Source: an uncultured bacterium
Lineage (GTDB): Bacteria > Actinomycetota > Coriobacteriia > Coriobacteriales > Coriobacteriaceae
Direction of reading: 5' to 3'
DNA: 8,198 nucleotides
NCBI GenBank assembly: GCA_905215195.1
Contig: CAJMPF010000070.1
Span: 1-8,198, forward strand
The translations under genes were made by a program, and so were the position numbers. Below, one piece after another: positions 1-5,287 of the stretch (its first letter is position 1; each line of letters starts with the position of its first letter). The notes beneath the pieces were generated by a model. It did no database searches, had not been told where the DNA came from, and saw only the letters and a program-made list of their open reading frames with translations.

Positions 1-93
1 TGGACGTCGCTCGCTGTCCGTCCTCTACCTGCGTCGTTGTCTCGCTTCGGATGGGTGGTCATTGGGGACGTTCTTAAATGACTAGTCAGAAAT

Positions 94-157
94 GAGCGTG
101 GATAATCTCCCGTTTTTGGCCCCCGTGTGGACTCAAAGTGGGAGATTATCCACGCTC
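94..157. repeat. Type A hairpin repeat, left copy
   Basis: A perfect 18-bp inverted repeat, GAGCGTGGATAATCTCCC at 94-111 against its complement at 140-157, encloses a 28-nt loop. A second copy in the same orientation lies at 1544-1611, so the two copies bracket the Fic gene. The left arm end and loop contain CCCGTTTTTGGCC (109-121), which is also found in the type B repeats. It lies 26 nt beyond the Fic stop codon, so it could act as an RNA hairpin at the 3' end of that message, although no good U-run follows on that strand. The first 93 bases of the window hold no gene I can recognise. They contain the short palindrome TGACTAGTCA (79-88). Confidence 0.85.
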
Positions 158-183
158 GTTTTAATATGGCTGGGCTACGGTGC

Positions 184-1356
184 CTATCTAATCGGCTCAG
201 CGTCTTCCCTGAGAATCGAAAGATACTCTTCATACCCGTACTGTCGGTATCTCTGTCTTGACTCGTCGAGTGGACGGAGGATACCCAATTCTTCAAATGA
301 TTTGACGAGCGAGCTCGCGGTGCTCCTACCGATATCGAGTCGGGCAGCGATAAATGCGGTGTCGAGGATGGGATGCTCTTCAAGAAGGCTCAGCAGCCTT
401 TGTCCGTTTGCGGCAGTCCTTCCGAGATTTTCGGTAATAGCTGCCGTCGAACGGTTGTGGAGATCAACAAGACTCTTTAAAGACCCTACCGAGTCCTTCG
501 CACTCTCAAGAAGACTGGCGCAGAAAAACTCTATCCATTCCTCGTAAGTTCCTCGTTCCCTTACGGATGTGAGTTGTCGGTAGTACTCGCTTCGATTTTT
601 CTTGAACTGGAACGATGGATAGAACAAGCAAGAATGAAGAACGCCATCATTGATGAGCATAAGTGTAATGAGAAGCCTGCCCAGGCGACCGTTTCCGTCT
701 AGGAATGGATGGGCAGTTTCAAATTGGTAATGGACGAGCGCCGCCCGCACGATCGGATCCATTTCGACTTGGGGCTCATTGATAAATCGTTCGAGGTCCT
801 GGAGCGTGTTGCTCAAATCTTCAATGTTTGGAGGGACGAACGATGCAGTTGCAATGGTGCAGCCTGAAGGGCCAATCCAGTTTTGTGAGGAGCGCAGCTC
901 GCCTGGATTCTTCTCCGTTCCGCGCACTCCGTCCAGCAGGACCGCATGAACCTGCCTGAGAAGCCTCGTACACAAGGGCATCTTTTTGAGCAGTTCTACG
1001 CCGCGGTCGACAGCACGGACATAATTCACGACATCTGCGACATCTTTATGATGGAGTTGGGTTTGCGATGGACTAAGTAGGTCGTCAAACGTGCACTGGG
1101 TTCCCTCAATTTGCGAAGAAAGGAGTGCTTCTTTGCGCACATACATTGTCAGATACATGTCGGCGTTGGGAACAAAGTAGAGCATGCCTTCAAGCTCTCC
1201 AAGCTTTCGTGAGCATGTGGAAAGCGTGCGATAGGTTTCCTCAGTGAGGTTTAGCTGCCTCAATGATTGCAAGGGCGTTGGCAAAAACGAATAGTAAGCC
1301 AATTTCCCCGATAGATTATTGCGGAGCGTTCCCTGGCCGTTCTCCTCGATTTGCAT
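184..1356 (-). CDS. Fic-family AMP-transferase with N-terminal inhibitory helix and C-terminal winged helix
   Basis: Fic proteins transfer AMP (sometimes other nucleotide groups) from ATP to a hydroxyl side chain of a target protein in the cytoplasm. The full catalytic motif HPFLDGNGRLGR is present at residues 216-227, with His216 as the expected base and Asn/Arg for the ATP phosphates. The inhibitory motif [S/T]xxxE[G/N] appears as SSQIEG at 80-85, before the Fic core, so this is a class II, self-inhibited Fic with Glu84 as the blocking residue. The part before it resembles the Fic/DOC N-terminal domain, and residues about 317-381 look like a winged helix. I chose the ATG at 1356 because GGAGGG lies 4-5 nt before it; an ATG four codons upstream (1368) has no ribosome site. 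The gene stands alone between type A repeats, and an inverted-repeat operator lies in front. The substrate is unknown. A toxin-like, regulatory or defence role is possible but not shown. Confidence 0.93.
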   Translation of the reverse strand: MQIEENGQGTLRNNLSGKLAYYSFLPTPLQSLRQLNLTEETYRTLSTCSRKLGELEGMLYFVPNADMYLTMYVRKEALLSSQIEGTQCTFDDLLSPSQTQLHHKDVADVVNYVRAVDRGVELLKKMPLCTRLLRQVHAVLLDGVRGTEKNPGELRSSQNWIGPSGCTIATASFVPPNIEDLSNTLQDLERFINEPQVEMDPIVRAALVHYQFETAHPFLDGNGRLGRLLITLMLINDGVLHSCLFYPSFQFKKNRSEYYRQLTSVRERGTYEEWIEFFCASLLESAKDSVGSLKSLVDLHNRSTAAITENLGRTAANGQRLLSLLEEHPILDTAFIAARLDIGRSTASSLVKSFEELGILRPLDESRQRYRQYGYEEYLSILREDAEPIR

Positions 1357-1382
1357 CGCGCCCTCCATATCTTTAGTGCCGG

Positions 1383-1426
1383 AAACTCGCTATTAGGCTA
1401 ATCATATCAATTCTAATAACGAGTTT
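1383..1426. promoter_or_regulatory. Inverted-repeat operator upstream of the Fic gene
   Basis: AAACTCGCTATTAG (1383-1396) and CTAATAACGAGTTT (1413-1426) form a 14-bp inverted repeat with one G-T type mismatch and a 16-nt AT-rich spacer. It ends 27 nt upstream of the chosen Fic start, where a promoter is expected. On the minus strand the spacer includes TATGAT, a possible -10 box, with no clear -35. This suits a dimeric repressor site. The winged helix at the C-terminus of Fic makes autoregulation a reasonable guess, but nothing in the sequence proves it. Confidence 0.6.
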
Positions 1427-1464
1427 ATGGCGAAAATAGTTATTAGAGTCGATTTGAATAATCT

Positions 1465-1484
1465 AATGACGAGAAGTCGTTATT
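1465..1484. promoter_or_regulatory. Second inverted repeat of the same operator family
   Basis: AATGACG (1465-1471) and CGTTATT (1478-1484) are inverted around 6 nt with one wobble mismatch. They carry the same CTCGTTATTAG-like word as the larger repeat at 1383-1426. A further half-site, GTTATTAGAGTC, lies between them at about 1439-1450. In all about five half-sites of alternating orientation occupy 1383-1486. Nothing else is recognised in the 286-nt gap between Fic and the SIS gene except the type A repeat. Confidence 0.45.
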
Positions 1485-1543
1485 GCTTTGGTGCAAGGTG
1501 GTCGAGTGGTCCCTCGGGCGCAGAGGAAAACGGAGCATTCAAC

Positions 1544-1611
1544 ACGAGCGTGGATAATCTCCCGGTTTTGGCCTGTGTGCGGCCTCAAAGTGGAAGATTA
1601 TCCACGCTCGT
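1544..1611. repeat. Type A hairpin repeat, right copy
   Basis: ACGAGCGTGGATAATCT (1544-1560) pairs perfectly with 1595-1611, and the stem continues past one mismatch with CC/GG. Arms and loop line up with the copy at 94-157 in the same orientation, so the two are direct repeats on either side of the Fic gene. The loop carries CCCGGTTTTGGCC (1561-1573). A lone right-arm fragment, CACGCTCGT, follows at 1632-1640, only 2 nt before the stop codon of the SIS gene. That fragment suggests a partial extra copy or a scar. The hairpin lies 31 nt beyond the SIS stop, as the left copy does for Fic, so a 3'-end role is again possible. Confidence 0.85.
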
Positions 1612-1642
1612 TAGTTAAGCGTCCAAAAATTCACGCTCGTCG

Positions 1643-2248
1643 CTACTTGAGTCCGGGCAGGCGGGTGTAGGGAAACGAGCGCTCTAGGAACTTGGAGCAG
1701 CGGGCGTAGTCTTTGGCGAAGTAACTGCTGTAGAGCGAATCGAGCACGTATTGCACGGCGATGTGGCTCGCGAACTGCGTGATGCGATGCGTCATGCTCT
1801 CGTGGTCACTCACCGTGAGGTAGGCGGCAAAGCCAGGGTGAATGCGTGCGCAATGAGGGGTGCCGATAACGATGACCGGGACATGCCGACTGCTGAGGAT
1901 CGGTAAGATGTCCTTGAGGTTGGGGGCAAGGCCGCTGTAGGAGATGACGATTGCCACATGGTCGGGGCCCGAGGCGAGCGCCGTGCGCACCTGGGCCTCG
2001 ACATTGTCGTGGCACGTCGCGCTTTTACCGGCGGAGAGCAGGCGATCGCGGAACATTCCCGCTGGATAGAGATTGTGCGAGCCCGTGTAGATGTCGACCT
2101 GCCGGGCGTTCGCGATGAGTTTGGCGGCGTGGTCAAGCTGCGTGGGGTCGAGCGGCTCCTGTGTCTCGGCCAGCGTGGTCTGGTAGAGACCCTCCATGCG
2201 CTCGATAACCCGCGCAGGCGATACTCGGCTTATCGATCCGCGATGCAA
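1643..2248 (-). CDS. SIS-domain protein of MurR/RpiR type lacking its DNA-binding domain
   Basis: The protein (201 aa from a TTG start) matches the sugar-phosphate-binding half of RpiR-family regulators. A linker (residues about 14-45, with VIERMEGLYQTTL) leads into a SIS domain at about 48-175. Typical elements are YTGSHN at 54-59, IVISYSG at 100-106 and VPVIVIGTP at 123-131. Family members normally carry about 70-80 residues of helix-turn-helix before the linker. Here the frame is closed by a TGA at 2258-2260, and the PTS gene begins on the other strand at 2384, which leaves no room for that domain. No ribosome site precedes the TTG; ATG at 2197 is an alternative start. It is most likely the truncated remains of the regulator of the divergent PTS gene, or a stand-alone SIS protein. 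Confidence 0.72.
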   Translation of the reverse strand: MHRGSISRVSPARVIERMEGLYQTTLAETQEPLDPTQLDHAAKLIANARQVDIYTGSHNLYPAGMFRDRLLSAGKSATCHDNVEAQVRTALASGPDHVAIVISYSGLAPNLKDILPILSSRHVPVIVIGTPHCARIHPGFAAYLTVSDHESMTHRITQFASHIAVQYVLDSLYSSYFAKDYARCSKFLERSFPYTRLPGLK

Positions 2249-2305
2249 AGGAGATGCTCATCTCACGAGCACTATCGGGAAGGGCCTGCGATTCGAGCCC
2301 TCGCC

Positions 2306-2334
2306 TTAGTATTTTGGCCATTTAGCACTATAAT
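2306..2334 (+). promoter_or_regulatory. Promoter of the PTS IIA gene
   Basis: A consensus -10 box, TATAAT, lies at 2329-2334. A weak -35 (TTAGTA, 2306-2311) lies 17 nt upstream. The -10 is about 50 nt before the ATG at 2384, and a strong ribosome site AGAGGAG (2370-2376) sits 7 nt before that start. The poor -35 leaves room for an activator, but I see no clear operator here. Confidence 0.6.
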
Positions 2335-2383
2335 CACCATAGGCATGCGCACATTGTTGCGCTTTATCAAGAGGAGAAAACGT

Positions 2384-2920
2384 ATGGGTCTGTTTGACAT
2401 GTTCAAGAAGAAGGCTGAGCCCGCGGCAGCTGCTGCTCCGGCCTCCATCTCTGCTTCTGCCGGCGCCGACGTGCTGTGCTCGCCCGTCAAGGGCAAGGCC
2501 ATCAAGATGGCCGATGTGCCCGATCCCGTCTTTGGTGGCGAGGTCCTGGGTAAGGGCTGCGCCGTGTGGCCCGAGGATGACCTGGTCTATGCTCCCTGCG
2601 ACGGCAAGGTGACCGTCACCATGGGTCACGCCGTGGGTCTGCAGTCCGATAGCGGCATCGAGGTTCTGGTGCACGTTGGCGTCGATACCGTCAACATGAA
2701 CGGTGATGGCTTCGAGGGCTTCGTCAAGGCCGACGATGTCGTGAAGGCTGGCCAGCCCATACTCAAGATCGACCGCGCCAAGATCGCCGCTGCCGGTTAC
2801 AAGGACTGCGTCGTCGTGGCCGTGTCCAACACCGCCGAGTTCGCTGACGTCGAGCTCGCCGTCGAGGCTGACTCCGCTGTCGCCGCCGGCGATGTCATCG
2901 TCAAGGTCGTCCGCAAGTAG
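2384..2920 (+). CDS. PTS system glucose-family IIA component, stand-alone
   Basis: This 178-aa cytoplasmic phosphocarrier takes phosphate from HPr and passes it to an EIIB domain during sugar uptake. After a short start (MGLFDMFKKK) comes an Ala/Pro-rich flexible linker (residues 11-29) and then the IIA domain (about 30-175). The two active-site histidines of the family are visible: His82 in GHAVGLQSDSG and His97, the expected phosphorylation site, in VLVHVGVDTV. The length suits an independent IIA like Crr rather than a domain of a fused transporter. ATG 2384 was chosen because AGAGGAG precedes it at the right distance; longer readings upstream lack such a site. No IIB or IIC gene lies beside it, so it probably serves transporters encoded elsewhere. 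The sugar cannot be told from sequence; besides transport it may have regulatory partners, as IIA-Glc has in enteric bacteria. Confidence 0.93.
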   Translation: MGLFDMFKKKAEPAAAAAPASISASAGADVLCSPVKGKAIKMADVPDPVFGGEVLGKGCAVWPEDDLVYAPCDGKVTVTMGHAVGLQSDSGIEVLVHVGVDTVNMNGDGFEGFVKADDVVKAGQPILKIDRAKIAAAGYKDCVVVAVSNTAEFADVELAVEADSAVAAGDVIVKVVRK

Positions 2921-2945
2921 TCTGCGGCATCCAGAAGATGCACAA

Positions 2946-2976
2946 GGGCGGTCGGGTTATCCGGCCGCCCTTTTTT
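2946..2976 (+). terminator. Rho-independent terminator of the PTS IIA gene
   Basis: GGGCGGTCGG (2946-2955) pairs with CCGGCCGCCC (2961-2970) around a 5-nt loop, with one G-U pair, and is followed at once by six T residues (2971-2976). It lies 25 nt after the stop codon and fits a strong intrinsic terminator, so the IIA gene is probably transcribed alone. Confidence 0.93.
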
Positions 2977-3062
2977 AATAGGCCGAGCAGGTGCATTTTA
3001 TTACAGGGGGGCTATTGCGCGGGCCATTCGTTTGTCAAATTGAGTCGCCTGCGCGGTTGTGG

Positions 3063-3116
3063 CCTCGATTCGTTTTGAATCTAGTTGCTGACCTCTCCAT
3101 ACAATCGAGGTTTTTT
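3063..3116 (+). terminator. Possible second terminator-like hairpin
   Basis: CCTCGATT (3063-3070) pairs with AATCGAGG (3103-3110), directly followed by six T residues (3111-3116). The 32-nt loop is long for an intrinsic terminator, so it may be a leader structure or chance. It lies in the 312-nt gap between the PTS gene and the lipoprotein gene, which otherwise shows only the terminator at 2946 and a weak promoter-like pair upstream of the lipoprotein (TGTAAT at 3189-3194). Confidence 0.4.
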
Positions 3117-3232
3117 ATTGGATAAAAACGCTTGCCATGCAAATTCTACCGTTCGTATTTGTTGCTCAACAACTTGCTAATGCCTCTCTGTAATCTAGGT
3201 TGAAATTAGCGTACGCATAAGGGGAGGAATTG

Positions 3233-3976
3233 ATGAAAGGCATCTCGAGAAGAGGCTTTCTAGCCGGAATTGCAACGTTGGGCCTTGCTGGATGTTCGGG
3301 CAAACCTGATAAGACAGACGGCTCTACGCTAAAACTGAAAAAGGGCACGCTTAAGAATGAAAGTAGTCCAAAGAGTTCCGATATTGTAGTAACCATGGAC
3401 CCTATTTACAACTATCAGGTTGGTCAAAGCGGTTGTGACTATATTACAAAAATCAAAAACACTAGTGATCAAGTTGTTGTCGACTGGGGAGTTGATGGCA
3501 TCGCAAAGAAAGCGGACGGCACACTATGTGGCACCGTGAGTAGTAATATATCTAGCTGCTGTGCTCTTCTTCCGGGGCAAGAAATATGGTACTTCGGTGC
3601 AATTGGTGGCATAGATGAGCTACCGGCGTCACTTGAGCTTACGTTTAGGGTTAATTCCTTTAAGAAAGTTACCGAAAAAGACACCTATGAGTTCACAGTG
3701 TTAAATGAACGATTAGAACAAATCGGTACTAATATGTACTGTTTTGATGTCGAAATTCAAAATGATTCGCCGTATGACTATGGTTCGGGCCCGACGCTCA
3801 TGGGCGTATTGAAAGATGATACGGGGAACGTCGTGAACGGATTTGCGGGTGGCTCTGATGTTCTTGAAGCGGGCTGCCATACGATGATTTCTGCCACTAG
3901 CGGTCTCGATTTGACTGGATCCCCCTATGCATCGTACGAGTACAGCATTTTGAAGAACGTTCTTGAACCGTGCTAA
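3233..3976 (+). CDS. Tat-type lipoprotein of unknown function with two similar extracytoplasmic domains
   Basis: The N-terminus MKGISRRGFLAG has a twin-arginine motif (SRRGFL, residues 5-10), followed by a short hydrophobic stretch and the lipobox LAGC with Cys21. Export through Tat and lipid anchoring on the outer face of the membrane are therefore likely. The mature part (247 aa in all) seems to hold two related beta-rich domains. One is at about 50-135 (with YITKIKNTSDQ and LPGQEIW) and one at about 163-247 (with FDVEIQNDSPYDY and VLEAGCH). Both follow the pattern of a strand, an N-rich turn and a late glycine seen in FxLYD-like lipoprotein domains. It is rich in Cys, including the last residue, which may form disulfides. 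ATG 3233 follows GGGGAGG (3221-3227) by 5 nt; a TTG just before it is too close. Its codons are clearly more AT-rich than those of the PTS gene, which suggests acquired DNA. The ligand is unknown. Confidence 0.85.
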   Translation: MKGISRRGFLAGIATLGLAGCSGKPDKTDGSTLKLKKGTLKNESSPKSSDIVVTMDPIYNYQVGQSGCDYITKIKNTSDQVVVDWGVDGIAKKADGTLCGTVSSNISSCCALLPGQEIWYFGAIGGIDELPASLELTFRVNSFKKVTEKDTYEFTVLNERLEQIGTNMYCFDVEIQNDSPYDYGSGPTLMGVLKDDTGNVVNGFAGGSDVLEAGCHTMISATSGLDLTGSPYASYEYSILKNVLEPC

Positions 3977-4018
3977 GCAGATGAAAATCAACAGCGTTTC
4001 TTAGTTTGCAGCATCCAG

Positions 4019-4129
4019 TTACCGTTCTCCCCGCAACTCCATCACAACGGAAAGAATCTCGTATGTTTCAGGACCGACGTGAACAATCGCGTATCGAATA
4101 TCGCAGCATTTGAGCACTTTTACATTATC
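4019..4129 (-). pseudogene. C-terminal remnant of an unrecognised protein
   Basis: Thirty-six sense codons and a stop on the minus strand read like part of a real protein, including DIRYAIVHVGPETYEIL and the end VVMELRGER. No start codon with a ribosome site is present, and an in-frame TAG lies directly upstream. It is best read as the tail of a gene whose front was lost, next to the tRNA fragment at 4174-4218. I do not recognise the family. The two small plus-strand frames across this stretch contain no recognisable domain. Confidence 0.4.
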
Positions 4130-4173
4130 CTAGTCAATTGGAATATCATCGCTATTTTGAACCTGTCCCAAGC

Positions 4174-4218
4174 CTGGGGGTTAAGGGGACGCTGGTTCGA
4201 ATCCAGTCATCCCGATCA
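4174..4218 (+). other. 3' half of a tRNA gene, probably tRNA-Pro(GGG): attachment-site remnant
   Basis: From 4174 the sequence reads as a tRNA from the anticodon loop to the 3' end. The loop CTGGGGG (4174-4180, anticodon GGG at 4176-4178) is followed by the 3' stem strand TTAAG, a short variable loop and a T-arm with GCTGG, TTCGAAT and CCAGT (4191-4207). The acceptor strand CATCCCG (4208-4214), A and TCA follow. The matching 5' parts are missing: no CGGGATG acceptor strand or D-arm lies upstream, and the stem strand CTTAA expected before the loop is replaced by unrelated bases. Homology beginning at the anticodon loop is the usual mark of a tyrosine-integrase attachment site in a tRNA gene. 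The Pro assignment rests on the anticodon and on the acceptor CATCCCG. Confidence 0.68.
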
Positions 4219-4327
4219 GAAGCCCGTTTTTTGCGACTCAGGGGTTTGGGTCGAGCCGTTAATATGGACTTACTGTCACAACGTGCGTTGCGCAGGGAAC
4301 GCAGCGCCGCTTGTTTGGAGGAATGTC

Positions 4328-4884
4328 ATGAAAAAGAAGCCGCTGCTTGCGCTCATGTTGGCTGTAGTGGTTGCATGCTTGATCTCTCTTTCCGGTTGCG
4401 GTGGTCCCACAGTCGAGCAACTTATTAACGAAGATCTGACCAATCAGCTTGATGAGATTAAAAATAACGACGAATCATTTCTGGATGGCTTGGATAGGTT
4501 GCAGGGGAAGGGGTTTAAAGGGTCGACATCAATACCGAGGAATACGCCAAGAGCTATCTCGAGGGTTTCGACTATAAAATCGGCGACATTGTGGTCGATG
4601 AAGATGAAGGTACCGCTACTGCTGAAGTGACCATCACCTGTAAGTCGATGGCTCAAATTCAAGGGGATTTTGCCACCAAATACCAAGAGAAGGTTGCTGC
4701 TCTTGATGGGTCGCCTTCCGAAGATGAGTTGTACAAGCTGGCTGGACAGGTAATGCTCGATGTGACCAAGTCCGCCAAGCCCAGGGACACCAAGGTTACC
4801 TTTAAGTATTCTGCTAACGATGACAACGAATGGTCGGGGGACGACTCTAATATCTCCGAGATGATGAGCGCGATGCAAGGGTAG
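4328..4884 (+). pseudogene. Lipoprotein of unknown function, broken by a one-base frameshift
   Basis: ATG 4328 follows GGAGG (4317-4321) and begins a classical lipoprotein signal: MKKKPLLALMLAVVVACLIS, then LSGC with Cys24. The first frame runs through TVEQLINEDLTNQLDEIKN and loses sense after KGFKG at about 4522. The next frame then continues sensibly with VDINTEEYAKSYLEGFDY, DIVVDEDEG and TATAEVTITCKS, and ends at the TAG of 4882-4884. Adding one G to the run GGG at 4520-4522 would join the two into one 185-aa protein. The mature part appears mostly helical and then strand-rich. I know no named family for it. The break may be a true mutation, phase variation by slippage in the G/A-rich tract (4504-4522) or a sequencing error. 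If translated as it stands, a short anchored product with an unrelated tail ending at 4630 results. Confidence 0.75.
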
Positions 4885-4928
4885 CGCCTTATATGTAGGT
4901 TGCCATGCGACAAACAGTTCGTTATGCA

Positions 4929-4964
4929 ATAAAGGGAGGATCGTTGGGTCGACCCTCCCTTTAT
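4929..4964 (+). terminator. Hairpin after the second lipoprotein gene
   Basis: AAAGGGAGG (4931-4939) pairs perfectly with CCTCCCTTT (4954-4962), extended by AT/AT, around a 14-nt loop. It lies 44 nt after the stop codon of the broken lipoprotein gene. The following TTTATAACAAT is only moderately T-rich, so termination may be incomplete. The run of A and T on both sides would allow a bidirectional role. Confidence 0.65.
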
Positions 4965-5043
4965 AACAATTAAAGCCAAGTGCGTCTGCGATATTAGTAA
5001 GCGTTATTCTGCCGACAGTTGGGGACACTCCTTGCACAAGCGT

Positions 5044-5123
5044 TGCATCGAGTGTTCGGGAAAATGGGACCCGGTTTTTGGCCGAATTCCGGGTCGCGGT
5101 TTCCGGATGGGGTGGGTTGCGGA
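5044..5123. repeat. Type B hairpin repeat, left copy
   Basis: This 80-bp unit matches 7075-7154 at 74 of 80 positions in the same orientation, by direct comparison. Its core is an imperfect inverted repeat, GGAAAATGGGACCCGG (5059-5074) against CCGGGTCGCGGTTTCC (5089-5104). The left arm end and loop contain CCCGGTTTTTGGCC (5070-5083), followed by GAATTCC. The copy stands between the broken lipoprotein gene and the AlbA_2-type gene. The rest of the 403-nt gap (4885-5287) shows only the hairpin at 4929 and the operator at 5236. Confidence 0.88.
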
Positions 5124-5235
5124 CCATGTGCATTCGCGCCTTTGTTGAAAACCGCCTTCTAACGCGCTCATCAATGAGGATTGATTGCGAAGCTTGGATA
5201 TCTATTGGCTTATCTGCCTGCTAATCCATCCCTGT

Positions 5236-5277
5236 GATAGACTAAATTGCATAAAATTAGTCTATCTACTAGTCTAT
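5236..5277. promoter_or_regulatory. Inverted-repeat operator overlapping the start of the AlbA_2-type gene
   Basis: GATAGACTAA (5236-5245) and TTAGTCTATC (5257-5266) are perfect 10-bp inverted repeats around an AT-rich 11-nt spacer. A third half-site, TAGTCTAT (5270-5277), reaches to within 10 nt of the start codon. A protein bound here would block transcription or translation initiation. The same words return after the gene at 6969-6999. The gene product carries a putative nucleic-acid-binding domain and a winged helix, so autoregulation is plausible but inferred. Confidence 0.65.
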
Positions 5278-5287
5278 GGAGAGCGAT

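Noticed and set aside
1..85. End of a protein gene running in from the left edge on the plus strand
   Set aside because: All three frames reach a stop between 74 and 85, but none gives a recognisable protein tail, so no gene is claimed.
92..547. A plus-strand open frame of 151 codons across the type A repeat and the 3' end of the Fic gene
   Set aside because: It is antisense to a convincing Fic protein, starts inside a hairpin arm, and its translation is low-complexity Ser/Arg-rich with no domain.
1427..1670. Short plus-strand frames between the Fic and SIS genes
   Set aside because: They run through operator and hairpin repeat sequence, and the two overlapping frames share no protein-like character.
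2133..2321. Minus-strand frame with SISFASRIDKPSIA as a possible remnant of the missing HTH of the SIS protein
   Set aside because: The match to an RpiR helix-turn-helix is too loose, and the stretch is too short to hold the domain before the PTS gene starts.
4120..4218. A complete tRNA gene
   Set aside because: The 5' acceptor strand, D-arm and 5' anticodon stem strand are not found upstream, so only the 3' half is supported.
4508..4524. Programmed -1 ribosomal frameshifting in the second lipoprotein gene
   Set aside because: In the zero frame the tract reads GGG TTT AAA GGG, which is not a X XXY YYZ slippery heptamer. A simple missing base explains it better.
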